This document shows positions 1 to 11,600 of a DNA stretch of 64,000 nt, piece by piece (positions within the stretch are counted from its first letter, which is position 1; each line of letters opens with the position of its first letter). Position numbers and translations under genes: made by a program. Origin of the DNA: JACRCT01 sp049841135 (GTDB taxonomy: Bacteria; Myxococcota; Myxococcia; Myxococcales; UBA5297); assembly GCA_049841135.1 (NCBI GenBank), contig JASGHK010000005.1, forward strand, positions 1,550,001 through 1,614,000. Reading direction: 5' to 3'. The notes below the pieces were generated by a model, which saw nothing but the letters and a program-made list of their open reading frames with translations, was not told the origin of the DNA and ran no database searches.

Positions 1-3000
1 TTCGCCTCTCGTCCCGAGGGGACGGACGACCTGGAGCTCCGGGTCCGCGTCACCGGCGAGCAATACGCGGGCGAGACCGAGACCGGCCACCACTTCCTGG
101 ACCCTGCGACCGGCCTGGGCGTGCGCTATGGCGCGGCCACCTGGATTCGACGCCCGGGGCGTGCACACCCCAGTCGACGTCCTCTGGAACGGCGAGGAGC
201 TCGGTGCTCACCGTGCCCGAGGCGGTCCTCGCCTCCTCACGCTACCCGGCGGTCCTCGACCCCACCGTCTCGCCCGAGTTCGGCATCGACGCGCCGGTCA
301 CGCTCCCCGCCGCCGTCGACCAGACCAACCCGGCGGTGGCCTCGAACGGCAGCGAATGGCTGGTGGTGTGGCGCGACACCCGCGTCTCGGGAACGACGAT
401 GATCGTCGGGACCCGGGTCAGCCAGGCAGGCGTCGTGCTGGACGTGGGCGGCATCGTGATCGAGCCGTCCACCGGCCCGGCTGCGGTCGTCGCGGCGGCG
501 TTCGACGGGACCAACTACCTCGTCGCCGTCGCCGACCCCGCCAGCTGGGACGTCTATGGCGTGCGCGTGGCGCCCACGGGAATCCTGCTCGATGCGCCTC
601 CAGGCACGTACCTCGGAGGCTGGGCGCAGTCGGTCACCGCCGTCTCCGTCGCCTTCAACGGATCGAACTACCTGGTGGCCTGGGACGAGAAGGGCAGCAG
701 CAACACCTACATCGTGGCCGCACGGGTGAGCCCGGCCGGCACCGTGGTCGGCGGCACCACGCTGACCGTCGCGTCCTCGGCTTCTTCGGCCAAGCCCGTG
801 GCGCGCCCGTCGGTCGCCTCCGACGGCTCCAACTTCCTGGTCGTCTGGCAGGACTTCCGCAGCGGCTTCTACTTCGACATCTACGCCAGCCGGGTGAGCG
901 GGGCCGGCACGGTCCTGGACGCCTCGGGCATCGCGGTCTCCACGGCGGCCAACGACCAGAAGGAGCCCTCCGTCGACTTCGACGGCGTGAACTACCTGGT
1001 CGTCTGGAGCGACGGGAAGTGGGGCAACTCCGACATCTTCGGCACCCGGGTCTCGCCGGCGGGCGCGGTGCTCGACCCGTCGGGTATCTCGATTTGCCAG
1101 ACGCCCGTCGCGCAGACCACCCCCGCCGTCGCCTTCGACGGCACGAACCACGTCGTGGCCTGGACGGACGCCCGCAACGGTGGCGCGGATCTCTACGCGG
1201 CGCGAGTGGACCGGGCGGCCACCGTGCTCGACTCCGGAGGCTTCTCGGTCTCTCGGGGCACGGCTGCCGAGCAGGCCCCGACCGTCTCCTGCGCCGGCGC
1301 GACGTGCCTGGCGATCTGGCAGGACCAGCGGGCCGGAACGACCTGGGACGTCTACGGCGCTCGCCTCGGCGCGGGCGCAGTCCTCGACGCCGCCGGAGTG
1401 CTCGTCTCCTCCGCCGCCAACGACGAGCTCGCCCCCGCGGTCGCCTTCGACGGCACCAACTACCTGGTCGTCTGGCAGGACCGTCGCACCTTCTCCGACT
1501 GGAACGTTTACGGCGCCCGGGTGACGCCGTCGGGAGCCGTGCTCGACCCTTCCGGCATCGCCATCTCGACCGCCGCGGACGACCAGACCGCGCCGCGCGT
1601 GAGCTGGACGCCGCCCAACTACCTGGTCGTCTGGGCCGACAAGCGCGGCGCGGCCAACACCGACATCTACGGCGCGCGGGTGAGCGCCGAGGGCGCGGTG
1701 GTGGATCCCTCGGGCCTGGCGATCTCCACCGCGACCGGCAACCAGCTCGCGCCGTCCGTCGCGACGGACGGGACGAACTATCTCGTCGTCTGGTGTGACG
1801 CGCGCTCGGGCTCCGCGCGGCCCTACGCGAGCCGCGTGAGCGCGGCGGGCACGCTGCTGGACCCCACCGGCGTCTCGCTCGCCTCGACCTCGGCGTGCAG
1901 CGACACCGCGGCCGCGTACGACGGCACCCGCTACCTCGCGGTCTGGTCGTCGTCGAGCGTCTACTCCGCCCGGCTGTCCTCGGCCGCCGTAGCGCTCGAC
2001 CCGACCCCGCTGCTGCTGGGAAGCGGCGGTCACCCGCGGGTCGCCTTCGACGGGCTCAACTTCCTGGCCGTCTACGAGAAGAGCTCCGGGGTCTTCGGCA
2101 GCCGCGTCACCGGCGCCGGGGCGATCCTCGACCCGACCGGTCTGCCCATCGCTCCTTACGCCTCCTCCACCGTCAAAGACATGCCCGACCTCGCCTGCGA
2201 CGGGAGCGCCTGCTTCGTGGTGTGGCGCGCCGGCACGACGGCGCTGGCCGGGGCCTTCGTCGACCAGGCTGGGACCATCCTCAACCCGAGCGGCCTCTCC
2301 CTGGCCACCAGCACCACGCCGTTCGCGTCACCGACGGTCGCCACCGCTGGGTTCGGCCGCTGGCTGGTGCCTTACCAGCACCTCGAATCTCTTCTCCCCC
2401 ATGGGCTGCCAGCGCGTCCACGCGCGCGCCGTGGTCTCGCTGGGGCAGGGCAGCGCCTGCAGCGCGCCGTCGGACTGCGCGACCGGCTACTGTGTCGACG
2501 GGTTCTGCTGCAACACCGCGTGCGGCGCCGGGGCCATGGGCGACTGCTTCGCCTGCAGCGTCGCGGCCGGCGCCAGCGCCAACGGCTCGTGCACCGCGCT
2601 CACGGGCACCTCCTGCACCGACGGCAACGCCTGCACCGCCCCCGACCTCTGCCAGGCCGGCACCTGCCTGGGGACCGCCATCGCCTGCCCGGTGCCGGAC
2701 CAGTGCCACAGCGCCGGCACCTGCGACCCGGCCACGGGCGCCTGCACCAACCCCGCGAAGCAGGACGGGGCCTCCTGCGATGACGGCAGCGCGTGCACCC
2801 GGACCGACACCTGCGTGGGCGGGGCGTGCCAGGGCAAGAACCCCGTCGTCTGCCCCAGCGCCGCGGTCTGCCACACCGTCGCGGCCTGCGACCCGGCCAC
2901 GGGGACCTGCGCGGACACGCTGCTGCCCGACGGGAGCGACTGCGACGACGGTCAGGCCTGCACCCGGGACGACGTCTGCGCGGCCGGCACGTGCGGCGGC

Positions 3001-3750
3001 ACGAGCTACGCCTGCGAGCCGGCGGATCAGTGCCACCAGGCGGGCACGTGCAACGGAGACGGCACCTGCTCCTTCGCGGCCAAGCAGAACGGGACCGCCT
3101 GCGACGATGGCGATGCCTGCACCCGCAGCGACCGCTGCACCGCTGGCCTGTGCGGCGGGACGACCTACACGTGCGCCGCGCCCGACGCGTGCCACCAGGC
3201 GGGAGTGTGCAACGGCGACGGCACCTGCTCCTTCGCCAACAAGGACGACGCCACGCCCTGCGACGACGGCAATGCCTGCACCCAGACCGACGCCTGCCAG
3301 GCGGGCGTCTGTGTCGGTGCGGACCCGGTGGTCTGCCCCGACGGCACGTGCCAGGGCGGGGTCTGCGTCGCCGCCGGGATCGATGCAGGACCGGCAGGCC
3401 CGGACGCGGCCAATCCGGCTGGGCCCGACGCGGCCAATCCTCCGGCTGGGCCGGATGCCGCCAGTCCTCCGGCTGGGCCCGATGCGGGCAGTCCTCCGGG
3501 CGGGCCCGACGCGGCGGTTCCTCCAGGCCAGGACGCAGCCATTCCGGGCCATGCGGACGCCCACGAAGGCGCGCGCGACGCGGGGAACGAACAAGTCACT
3601 GACGCCGAGCCGCAGGCTGCCGACGCTGGGCAGGGAACTGCGACCACTGGATGCGGGTGCTCTGCTTCGAGCACCGAGCGCCCGCTCGCCAGCATTCTGG
3701 GCCTGCTCCTGCTCGGTCTTGCTCGTCGACGCCCGAAGGCGGGTGGTTGA
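1..3750 (+). CDS. MYXO-CTERM surface protein, propeller-like and Cys-rich repeats (5' partial, three frame breaks)
   Basis: Large secreted protein whose start lies left of the window. To about position 2380 it carries about 14 repeats of the type DGTNYLVVWxDxR followed by YGARVSPAGxVLDPSGIxIS, probably beta-propeller blades. Positions 2420-3370 encode Cys-rich repeats (CDDGNACTxxDxCxxGxC). An Asp/Ala/Pro-rich linker follows to about 3600. The tail has GCGC, a hydrophobic helix LLLLGLA and the basic end RRRPK, the tripartite MYXO-CTERM sorting signal that in Myxococcota directs proteins to the cell surface. The reading frame breaks near 146, 202 and 2386, each by one extra base (at 2386 GATC reads GAATC). 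Removing those bases gives one continuous protein, so I treat it as one gene. Ligand or enzymatic role unknown. Confidence 0.75.
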
Positions 3751-3817
3751 ACGAAGGCGCCGGAGCTGACGCCGGCTCCGCCAAAGGCCCGGCTGGACGA
3801 GAGGGTTCCGGCCGGGA

Positions 3818-5278
3818 ATGCTGTCGCTCGCCATGGCTCACAAATCTGCTCTCGAGCTCTTCTCCCGCATCGACCGCCGGCTCACCGACTACCAGCGCCA
3901 CTTCATCCGGCCCATGGCCGTCCTGTCGGTGCGGTTCTCCGGCGAGCGGCTCGAGCACGTCGGCCGCGCGGCGAGCAAGGCGCTCGACCTGCTCCTGACT
4001 CGCGCTCCGGAAGCCACCCGCTGGCGAGGCCTGGTCGTCAAAGGCGCGAAGGTGACGCGCTCCAACGCGCCGCGCCCGGTGACGCAGGCTGGCCTGGCGT
4101 CCGTGGCCCAGGGGCTGGCGGCGCTGCGGAAGATGCCCTCGGGGTGCGCCTTCCAGGTCTACGCCAAGGACGGCTCGACCGAGGATCTCGCGCCCGAGCG
4201 CTTCGCGGCCTGGGTGAGCCTGGTGAATGCGGCCGAGGACTCGTTCGCGACCCCGCGCGGCTTCCTCGCTGCAGGCTTCCCGCTCGACGTGCTCGAGGCG
4301 AGGCCCCAGGAGCTCGTGGAACTCACGGACCAGCTCGTCGAGCTGCTCCAGGCTGAGGTGGCTTCACTCGGGCCCGGCGTCTGGCTCGCTCCTCACTGCC
4401 TCTTCAACTCCGGCTCCAACGAGCTCCCCGACAAGGCGCCCTGGCTGACCGAGTTGTTCGGAGTCGATCCCCAGCTGGATGCGCCGCACCTGCTCGCCAG
4501 CCGCTGGCCGCACACCGACGACGAGGTCGAGCCCGACCTCTTCAGCGGCCTCTTGGCGCCCTCCTGGACGATGTGGCTCGACGCCAAGCTCGCCCGGAAG
4601 GTGAAGGCCTTCCCCGGCGCCCACGTGAAGACCCGCTCCTTCACGCGCTACCAGCTCAGCGACCGCCCGCCGTTCGAAATGGACGAGGCGACCTACGCCG
4701 CCTGGCGTGCAGGCTGGCAGGCGCTCTCGCCCGTGCACTTGCGCTGCAAGGACCCGAGCGACACGGGCAAGTTCTTCCGCGAGCGGCTCTCAGCCCCGAC
4801 CCACGCCCAGCTCCTCGACGGATGGAGACGGGAGAACGAGCTCGCTGCCGCGAAGGCCGCGAAGGTGAGCGCCCTGCTGGACCGGCTGCGAAAGAGCGAG
4901 AACTCTCCCGAGATCCTGACTATCGCCGAAGAGGCCCGCGGGATCGTCGAGCCCGACAGCCTGTGCTGGCACGTCCTTCCCTCGCTGGTCGAGCTCGTCT
5001 CGGCCAAGAAGGTCGCTCCCGAGGTGGGGCTCGTCTGGCTCGACTACGGCCAGGAGACCGGGGCGTGGCGCTCCAGTCGCGAGTTGACGAAGGACGCCGC
5101 TGCGCTCGCCGCCGTCTGCGGCGCTTCGGATCTCGCCATCGCGCTGTTGCGCGAGGCGTTCAGCGACGGCCGCGGGAAGTTCCTGCCGCTGGAGCCGGCG
5201 CGAAAGCGGGAGCTCGCGCGCGACCGACGCTTCGCCTCGCTGCGCGGGCAGGCGGCGTGGAAGAAGCTCGTCGGCTGA
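3818..5278 (+). CDS. Hypothetical protein, 486 aa
   Basis: Intact reading frame with codon use like its neighbours, but I do not recognise the family. There is no signal peptide or membrane segment, so it is probably cytoplasmic. The N-terminal half is a mixed alpha/beta region containing LAPSWTMWLDAKLARK around residue 250. The C-terminal 150 residues are Ala/Glu/Arg-rich helices and end with DRRFASLRGQAAWKKL, a type of ending common in helical-repeat proteins. The ATG at 3818 is used; an in-frame ATG at 3833 is an alternative, and neither has a strong ribosome site. It lies 67 bases after the MYXO-CTERM gene and 66 before the DUF4056 lipoprotein, on the same strand. A link to the large DUF3396 immunity-like families of myxobacteria was considered but cannot be supported. 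Confidence 0.6.
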   Translation: MLSLAMAHKSALELFSRIDRRLTDYQRHFIRPMAVLSVRFSGERLEHVGRAASKALDLLLTRAPEATRWRGLVVKGAKVTRSNAPRPVTQAGLASVAQGLAALRKMPSGCAFQVYAKDGSTEDLAPERFAAWVSLVNAAEDSFATPRGFLAAGFPLDVLEARPQELVELTDQLVELLQAEVASLGPGVWLAPHCLFNSGSNELPDKAPWLTELFGVDPQLDAPHLLASRWPHTDDEVEPDLFSGLLAPSWTMWLDAKLARKVKAFPGAHVKTRSFTRYQLSDRPPFEMDEATYAAWRAGWQALSPVHLRCKDPSDTGKFFRERLSAPTHAQLLDGWRRENELAAAKAAKVSALLDRLRKSENSPEILTIAEEARGIVEPDSLCWHVLPSLVELVSAKKVAPEVGLVWLDYGQETGAWRSSRELTKDAAALAAVCGASDLAIALLREAFSDGRGKFLPLEPARKRELARDRRFASLRGQAAWKKLVG

Positions 5279-5344
5279 CGCCGCCCCGGCCGCACTCCTT
5301 CGTCCTCCCAAGGCGCGCGCGTCGAGGCTAGGCTCTCAGCCGCA

Positions 5345-6616
5345 ATGTGCCGCTCCGCCGCCCTCGGACTCCTCTTCTCGACCCTCGGCCTCTCCGCCTG
5401 CGCGGGCATCAACTGGTCCGCGGGGCACGCGATGCTGGCGCCGGAGCAGGACGTGGCGGCGGCGCTCGGCGAGAGCGCGGCGCTCGTCGAGCCGTTCGAC
5501 CCGAGCGCGGTGCCGGAGGTCCAGCAGCCCAACAAGACCCGGCCGTGCTGCGGCTTCGGGATGGACCTGCGGATCGCCATCGGCGGGGCGCGGGTGCTGC
5601 TCTACTCCGTGCCCAACATCCAGGCGGTCGAGGACCTGGGCCGGCACGAGTACGACAACGGCGCGCTCTCCTTCGACCTGGACCTCGCGCGCTTCGCCAC
5701 GCTGGAGAACGACGGGCTGGTCTACACCTGCCGGGGCGGCTTCGTGGACACCGGGCACGTGCGCGACTACGCCGACCTCACCCTCTACGTCGCGCGGCTC
5801 ATGGTGGGCGCGCTGCCCGGGCCGGCGACCTTCACGCTCCCCGGCGACGGCGCGGTGCGGCGGGTGAAGCTGGAGGCGATCCCCGCCGAGGCGCTGGTGG
5901 GGGCCGGCCGCTGGGAGTGGGCGGTGCGCCTGGCGCAGTACGTGGTGTTCCACCTCTCGGTCTTCCACGAGCTGGTGACCTGGTACGACCACCGGACGAG
6001 CCCGGCCTGGTCGGAGCGGGCCTCGGCGTTCACGCCCGAGGACATCTACTCCAACCTCTTGGGCATCCGGATCGCGGGCGGCATCATCGGCACCCAGGGC
6101 GTCCGCTCGCGCCACGACTGGGACTCCTCGATGGACGCCTGGCTGCAGCGGGCCCTCAAGCGCCTGGCGCCGCTGCCCAAGGACCTGGGCCGGCGGGCGA
6201 TGAAGGACGTCGACGGCCACTGGTGGGACTCCTCCAAGACGCTGCCGGACATCTGGGCCGTGCCGCGGCGCAGCTACGCGATGGCCAACCCGCTGCTGCC
6301 GTGGCGCATCGAGGACGCCGGCGTGGACTCGATCATCGAGGCCGCGTGCGCCGGCCGGCGCGCCCTGCCACTGACCTTCCCGGAGAGCCTGGCCGAGGGG
6401 TTCCCCATCGCGCGCTACGTCGACGTCGAGTTCGAGGTCGGCGACTGGGCTCCCGCGGACTTTCCCTTCCCCAACGCCGGGAGCCGGATCGTGAAGCTGG
6501 AGGACTTCCCGCATGTGCTGCAGGCGTCGCACGACGCCGCCGAGTCCGTCTTCGGCGTGGGGTTCGACCAGCCGGGAGGGAAGGTCGTGCCGCCGGCGAG
6601 GGCCGAGAGGCGCTGA
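5345..6616 (+). CDS. DUF4056 domain lipoprotein
   Basis: A 423-residue protein with a lipoprotein signal at its start (hydrophobic stretch then LSAC, Cys near residue 19), so probably anchored in an envelope membrane. The body matches my recollection of DUF4056: CCGFGMDL near residue 70, then LGRHEYDNG, then VYTCRGGFVDTGHVRDYADLT near residue 130. A conserved HELVTWYD near residue 210 could bind metal, which is inference. The family is uncharacterised. The gene reads intact. It ends about 100 bases before the convergent stop of the next gene; no clear hairpin terminator is visible in that gap. Confidence 0.75.
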   Translation: MCRSAALGLLFSTLGLSACAGINWSAGHAMLAPEQDVAAALGESAALVEPFDPSAVPEVQQPNKTRPCCGFGMDLRIAIGGARVLLYSVPNIQAVEDLGRHEYDNGALSFDLDLARFATLENDGLVYTCRGGFVDTGHVRDYADLTLYVARLMVGALPGPATFTLPGDGAVRRVKLEAIPAEALVGAGRWEWAVRLAQYVVFHLSVFHELVTWYDHRTSPAWSERASAFTPEDIYSNLLGIRIAGGIIGTQGVRSRHDWDSSMDAWLQRALKRLAPLPKDLGRRAMKDVDGHWWDSSKTLPDIWAVPRRSYAMANPLLPWRIEDAGVDSIIEAACAGRRALPLTFPESLAEGFPIARYVDVEFEVGDWAPADFPFPNAGSRIVKLEDFPHVLQASHDAAESVFGVGFDQPGGKVVPPARAERR

Positions 6617-6720
6617 GGGGCTCCGAACGCCTTCCAGAGGCGTCCGCGGACTCGCAGGTCATGTCACGAAATAGCTGCCTATCTTTAGCAAGGTCCGCCC
6701 GAGGCATTCGGGGACCAGGT

Positions 6721-7834
6721 TCAGGGCACGACCTCGAACTCGAGCGGGAAGGTCTTGGTGCCGCAGGGCAGGGTGACCTCGACGTTCGCCTGGTATCGCG
6801 CCGGGGGGAGCGACGCCTTGAAGACGCCTGTGAACTGCACCGGCTTGGTCGTCCTGTGCATCTCCGGTGACGCCGAGGTCGGGGACGAAGTCCATGTGAC
6901 CTCGGGCTCGAGGGTCCGGCTCGCCTCGCCCTTGGCCTGCACGAGCATGCGAACTCGCGGAGACGGCTTGGTGGGAGCTTGCGAGGTGAACCCGATGGAG
7001 ACCTCGACGCCGCCGGCGATCCGCGTCTCCCACCGATTCGTGACCGGGTCCGGCTCGCTGCGTGCGGTCAGTCGGGCCTCGATCAGGTAGTAGTCGCTGT
7101 CGCCGCAAGGAGGGATCTCGCCCACGATTCGATGCAGGCGCGGGGTCTTCTCGCCGAGGTACTCGACCGAGATCGAAGGGTTGCGGGCTTGGAATGCCGC
7201 GAGCTCCCTCTGGGCGTCCCCCGGCCTGCCCGCCCGCCGGTAAGCCTCGGCGCGGTGGCGCCCATGGTCGGTTGCGTCGAGGCGCTCGAGCATGTCCAGC
7301 GCGGCGAGCTCACGCTCGAGGTTCCCCTCCTGCTGCGCGATGCCCCGCTGCACTCCCCAGTACGCCGGCGTGCTCTTGTCGGCGCGCACCACCATGACCG
7401 CGGGCACGCGCAGCACCAGCTCGCCGCAGGCAAGCTTGACCACCGCGCGCATCCGGTAGGTGCCGGGCTTGAGCGGCACACGGGCGTGGCGGATCCAGAC
7501 GCCCGTCTCGATCGCTCGCCAGGGATCCAGCGTCGCCTTGGCGGCGACCGGCTTGCCGTCCCAGTCGAGCACCTCGATGCGGACGGCCGGATCCTTCGGG
7601 GCCTCGGCGCGGTACTTGAGCTCGACGACGAGTCCCACCGGCCGGTCGTCGAACACCACCAACTTGAAGCGAAGCGGAGAGTCGAAGCCGGGATCTGCGA
7701 GCCTCCGTATAGGTGGCGAAGGCCTGGGAGACCTCGCCCGTACACGGGCACGGCTCCTGGCAGTTGACGACTCTCCCATAGGGGCCATTGGGCAGGGCCA
7801 GTCCGGCCAGCAGGAGCAGCGGCACGATCGTCAT
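6721..7834 (-). CDS. Secreted hypothetical protein (one frame break)
   Basis: About 370 residues once one extra base near 7702 is removed (GAGCTC reads GAGGCTC on the coding strand). The N-terminus is a signal peptide (MTIVPLLLLAGLALP) followed by CQEPCPC. The body has two beta-rich parts that both speak of affecting or measuring load, such as KPGTYRMRAVVKLACGE and PPARYQANVEVTLPCG, separated by a helical TPR-like stretch (residues about 180-230). I do not recognise a family. The start at 7834 is chosen over an ATG at 7843 because GAGGGG lies 8 bases upstream of it. It is divergent from the propeller gene at 7908, with about 70 bases between them for both promoters. Confidence 0.55.
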
Positions 7835-7907
7835 GGTGGCCATCCCCTCGCGCAGTCAGTGGGATGCTATACCCGCAGTCGAACTCCCGCCGGCCGGAGA
7901 CCACCGC

Positions 7908-9766
7908 ATGGGAAGCGTCGCGCTCCTCCTGGCCATCGCGATCGCCGGTAATGGCGAGCCGCTGGCCACCCTCGCCGACTTCACCGGCGGACGGGTCTGC
8001 ACCCGGACCCGCTGGTGCTGGGAGGCGCCCAAGCCCCAAGGGCTGAGCATCCGCGACCTCTGGGGCAGCGCGCCCGATGACGTCTGGGCCGTCGCCGAGC
8101 GCGGGACCCTCCTGCACTACGACGGCAAGGCCTGGTCCGGCGTCGCCGGCGTGGTGGAGGGCGACCTCGTCTCGCTCTCGGGTTTCGCGAAGGACCTCTG
8201 GGCTGTGAGCAACCGGGGAACCATCCTCCACTTCGATGGAGAGGCCTGGCGGACCCTCGGGCCGGCGACCAAGGAGGTCTTGTGGGGAGTGCGAGCCTTC
8301 TCGGCGAAGGACGTGTGGGTCGCGGGCCTCCAGGCGGTCCACCACTGGGATGGAACGCGATGGTCCTCCCACGAGCTGCCGGCCCGGGGGGCCTTCGGCG
8401 TCTACGGAACGGGCCCGGACAATCTCTGGTTCGGAGCGAGCAAGGACAAGGCACTGCGTTGGAATGGGACGAAGGTCGTCGAGGTCTCGAGCCCTTTTCC
8501 ACCGGGCCTCCGGTGGCTCGACTACTCCGGCAAGAGGCCGTGGGCTCTTGGCGCGGACGGCAAGCTCTGGGAGCGCGGTGAGACCGGAACCTGGTCCCCG
8601 ACGTCCGCGCCCAGCGCATTCGAGCGCGTGTGGCGTCGCCGCACGGATGACGCCTGGGGCTTCACCAAGACCGGTGCGGTCTGGCGCTTCGACGGCCGCA
8701 CCTGGTCGCTCGGAAAGCCGCCGTTGGGGTTTGGCTCGCCCCTCGCCGCGTGGGGCAGCGGGAAGGACGATGTGTGGCTGGCGGGCTACTTCGGACAACT
8801 CCGGCACTGGAACGGCTCGGAGTGGCAGGCGGAGCCGCCCGACCCGTGCTCCTTTCCGCGCAGGATGGCGAGCGCGGGAGGTGCGCTATGGCTCGCCGGG
8901 CAGAACGGAATCTGCCGGCGGACGGTCGAGGGGACGACCGTCCACAAGGAGCCCTACGGGGAGCCGGCCATGGCCGTCGCGACTCCCGATGGCGTCTGGC
9001 TCGCCGCCGGCGCGCTGCTTCGGTGGGACGGGCAGCGCTTCAAGGACGTCAGCCAGACGGAGCTGCCGGCAACGATGAAGTCTGTGAGGTTTACCGGCGT
9101 CTGGGCCTCGGGGACGGGCGTGCTCTGGGCGATCGGCAATGGCGGGGTCACCGTTCGCTTCGACGGCAAGCGCTGGCTGGGGATCCCTAGTGGAACCGGT
9201 GAGACGCTTCGCGGGATCTGGGGAAGCAGCCCGACCGACTTGTGGGCCGCGGGAGACCAAGGACTTCTCCATTGGGACGGCGAGTTCTGGACCCCGGTCG
9301 AGCTCCGCCGATGGGGAAGCACGGCAAACACCATCTCGGTGGCGGCAACTTCCTCGAGGTTCCGGAGTCGCCACGCAGCCAGGTGCACGGCCTCTGGGGC
9401 GCCTCTCCGACGGACCTCTGGGCCGTGGGCGGACCGCAAGCCACACCGATGCACATCGACTTCTTCGGCGGGCAGCCCATCCGCCGCCCAAAGCCGATCG
9501 ATTGGGGCACCGCACTGTTGCACTGGGACGGGCGGGCGTGGTCCCCGGTCGCGACCGGAGACGTGACGCACCTGCGCTCTATCTGGGGAAGCAGCGCCGA
9601 CGACCTCTGGGCTGCTGGCGAAACGGCGATCCTGCGCTTCGACGGAAAGGCGTGGACCCGCGAGGACGTCGGCCTGGGTCTTCGGCTGAGGAGCATCGCG
9701 GGGCTCGGCCGTGGCGACGTCTTCGTTCTGACCGACCGCGGCAACCTGCTCCACCGCTCGCCGTGA
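7908..9766 (+). CDS. Trp-rich repeat beta-propeller secreted protein, copy 1 (one frame break)
   Basis: About 619 residues. An N-terminal signal peptide (MGSVALLLAIAIAG) is followed by a Cys pair in RVCTRTRWCWEAP. The rest is a chain of blades of the form GSxPxDVWAVGxxGTILHYDGxxW, typical of large myxobacterial secreted proteins predicted to fold as propellers. Ribosome site GGAGA precedes the ATG at 7908. The frame breaks near 9304; the paralog at 15125-17002 reads CCCGCCGATG where this copy reads CCGCCGATG, so one C is missing here. This gene is half of a segmental duplication with 15125-17002. Function unknown; surface recognition is a guess. The stop faces the end of the oppositely oriented propeller gene two bases away. 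Confidence 0.7.
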
Positions 9767-9768
9767 GC

Positions 9769-11550
9769 CTACGGCGGGCTTCGTCGTCGCAGGGCGCCGC
9801 CCTCGCCCACGAGCCACACGTCGCGGCCCGCGCCGCAGATCACGCCGAGCTTGAGCCCGAAGAGAGGCTCCTCGCGGATCCAGGTCGTGCCGTCCCATCG
9901 CTGCGGGACTCCGTCGCCGAAGCCCCAGACTGCATCGCCTACGCGCACCAACGAGAAGGGATACGAGCTCACACCCTTGACGATGGGGTCGCGGTGCTCG
10001 GTCCACGTCTGGCCGTCCCAGTGGAACATCGAGCGCTGGGGTCCGCTGACCCAGACGTCGGACGGGCCCGTGCCCCAGATGCCGCCGATGGACGGCTTGC
10101 CCGGAACCTCGATGGCTTCCCACCGCTTTCGGTTCCAGCGGAAGACCCGGCTGTCCCAATCGATGAGCCAGGCCTCATCGGCCGAGGCGACCCACAGATG
10201 GCGGATCTCCTTCTTCGTGTTCGGGTCGGTGACGGCCCACCGGGTGCCGTCCCAGTGCAGGAGGGTCTCGTCGCCGGCGACCCAGACGTTCCCGCTCCCG
10301 CGACCGGCGACCGTCGAGTAGCGGTTCGTGACCGGCGGCAGGTCGACGCGCGACCAGGCCGTGCCGTCGTAGTGAGAGACGAGGCCCGACGAGAGCGCCC
10401 AGACGTCGGTGCGCGAGCTTCCCCAGAAGCTGCGGATCGGGCCGCCGAAGTCGTAGGTCGCCCGCTGCCAAGACTGGCCGTCGAAGTGCAGGACCGATGG
10501 GTTGCGGGTGGCGAGCCAGACGTCATCCTCCGCCGAGCCCCAGCAGTCCGAGATCGCCCCCAGGTGATCCTTCGACACCTCCGACCACTGCCGCCCGTCG
10601 AAGCGGCGCAGGGTGCCACCCTCACCGGCCACCCACACGCTCTTCGGCCCCGATCCGGAGATCGAGCGCAGCCCGCCGTCCTGGTCGCTCGTGCAGCCCT
10701 CCGGGCAGGACCAGGCGCTTCCGTCGAAGTGGGCGAGCCTGCCGTTGACCAGCCCCCAGACGTCCTTCGGGCCGCTTCCCCAAAGCGACTGCACGGTGCC
10801 GGCGCTCCCATACGCGACCTGCGTCCACGCCCTCCCGTCGTAGTGCGCCATGGCCCCGGCTCCGCCGACCCAGATGTCGCGAGAGCCGCTTCCCCAGATG
10901 GCGTGCCAGACGTGGGGCTTCTCGAAGGCGAGGTTCGACCATCCTCGAGGACCGCGGTGCAGCAGGGTCCCCGCGTCGCCGACAGCCCAGAGGTCCTGGC
11001 TGCTGGTGCCCCACAGGCCGCGCAATGCGCCCCAGGCTCGCCCCGCCGCCTCCTCGGTCTGCCAGGCGCGGCCGTCCCAGTGCTGGATCTGCCCTCCGCT
11101 CCCCACCGCCCAGACGTCATCGGGGGCGAAGCCCAGCAGCGCGGTGACCTTCGTCTGCCAGTCGAAATGGAGGCTGCTCCCCACAGCCGACCAGGTCGCT
11201 CCGTCCCAGTGGTAGAGCCCCTCGCCTCCTGCCCAGACGTCGTTGGCGCCGCTCACCCATAAGGCGCGGAGGTCGGCGTGCGCGGGCGCCTGCATCAGCG
11301 TCCAGCGTTCGCTCTCGCCGTGCAGGATCGTTCCCGCGACGCCAACGGCCCACACCTCGCCGCTCCCGCCGATGCGGATGGCATCGAGGCGCGCGCCTTG
11401 TGGAGACGGGAGCATCCAGCACCAGCCGCCGGGGAGGCAGGCCGCGGAGGGACCGGCCTTCGACGGCTGATCGGCCCAGGCGATAAAGGCGGAAGTGGTG
11501 ACCAGCAGAACCGCGTCAAGGACCCAGCGCCGGCGGTGAGAAGAGACCAC
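9769..11550 (-). CDS. Trp-rich repeat beta-propeller secreted protein
   Basis: Intact 593-residue relative of the two plus-strand propeller genes. Signal anchor near residues 8-26 (RRRWVLDAVLLVTTSAFIAW), then the same opening Cys arrangement (CLPGGWCWMLPSPQG) and about 12 blades of type WGSGxxDVWAVGxxGTLLHxDGxxW. Ends with VWLVGEGGALRRRSPP, matching the paralogs' endings. It lies 50 bases downstream of the Cys-rich/FG-GAP lipoprotein gene on the same strand and is probably co-transcribed with it. A 30-base copy of this gene's 3' end is found again at 17003-17033, marking a duplication breakpoint. Function unknown. Confidence 0.72.
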   Translation of the reverse strand: MVSSHRRRWVLDAVLLVTTSAFIAWADQPSKAGPSAACLPGGWCWMLPSPQGARLDAIRIGGSGEVWAVGVAGTILHGESERWTLMQAPAHADLRALWVSGANDVWAGGEGLYHWDGATWSAVGSSLHFDWQTKVTALLGFAPDDVWAVGSGGQIQHWDGRAWQTEEAAGRAWGALRGLWGTSSQDLWAVGDAGTLLHRGPRGWSNLAFEKPHVWHAIWGSGSRDIWVGGAGAMAHYDGRAWTQVAYGSAGTVQSLWGSGPKDVWGLVNGRLAHFDGSAWSCPEGCTSDQDGGLRSISGSGPKSVWVAGEGGTLRRFDGRQWSEVSKDHLGAISDCWGSAEDDVWLATRNPSVLHFDGQSWQRATYDFGGPIRSFWGSSRTDVWALSSGLVSHYDGTAWSRVDLPPVTNRYSTVAGRGSGNVWVAGDETLLHWDGTRWAVTDPNTKKEIRHLWVASADEAWLIDWDSRVFRWNRKRWEAIEVPGKPSIGGIWGTGPSDVWVSGPQRSMFHWDGQTWTEHRDPIVKGVSSYPFSLVRVGDAVWGFGDGVPQRWDGTTWIREEPLFGLKLGVICGAGRDVWLVGEGGALRRRSPP

Positions 11551-11600
11551 GAGAAGCTCCGGGTCGAGTCGGTCGGCGGCGAGCGTAGCAAGGCGAGACG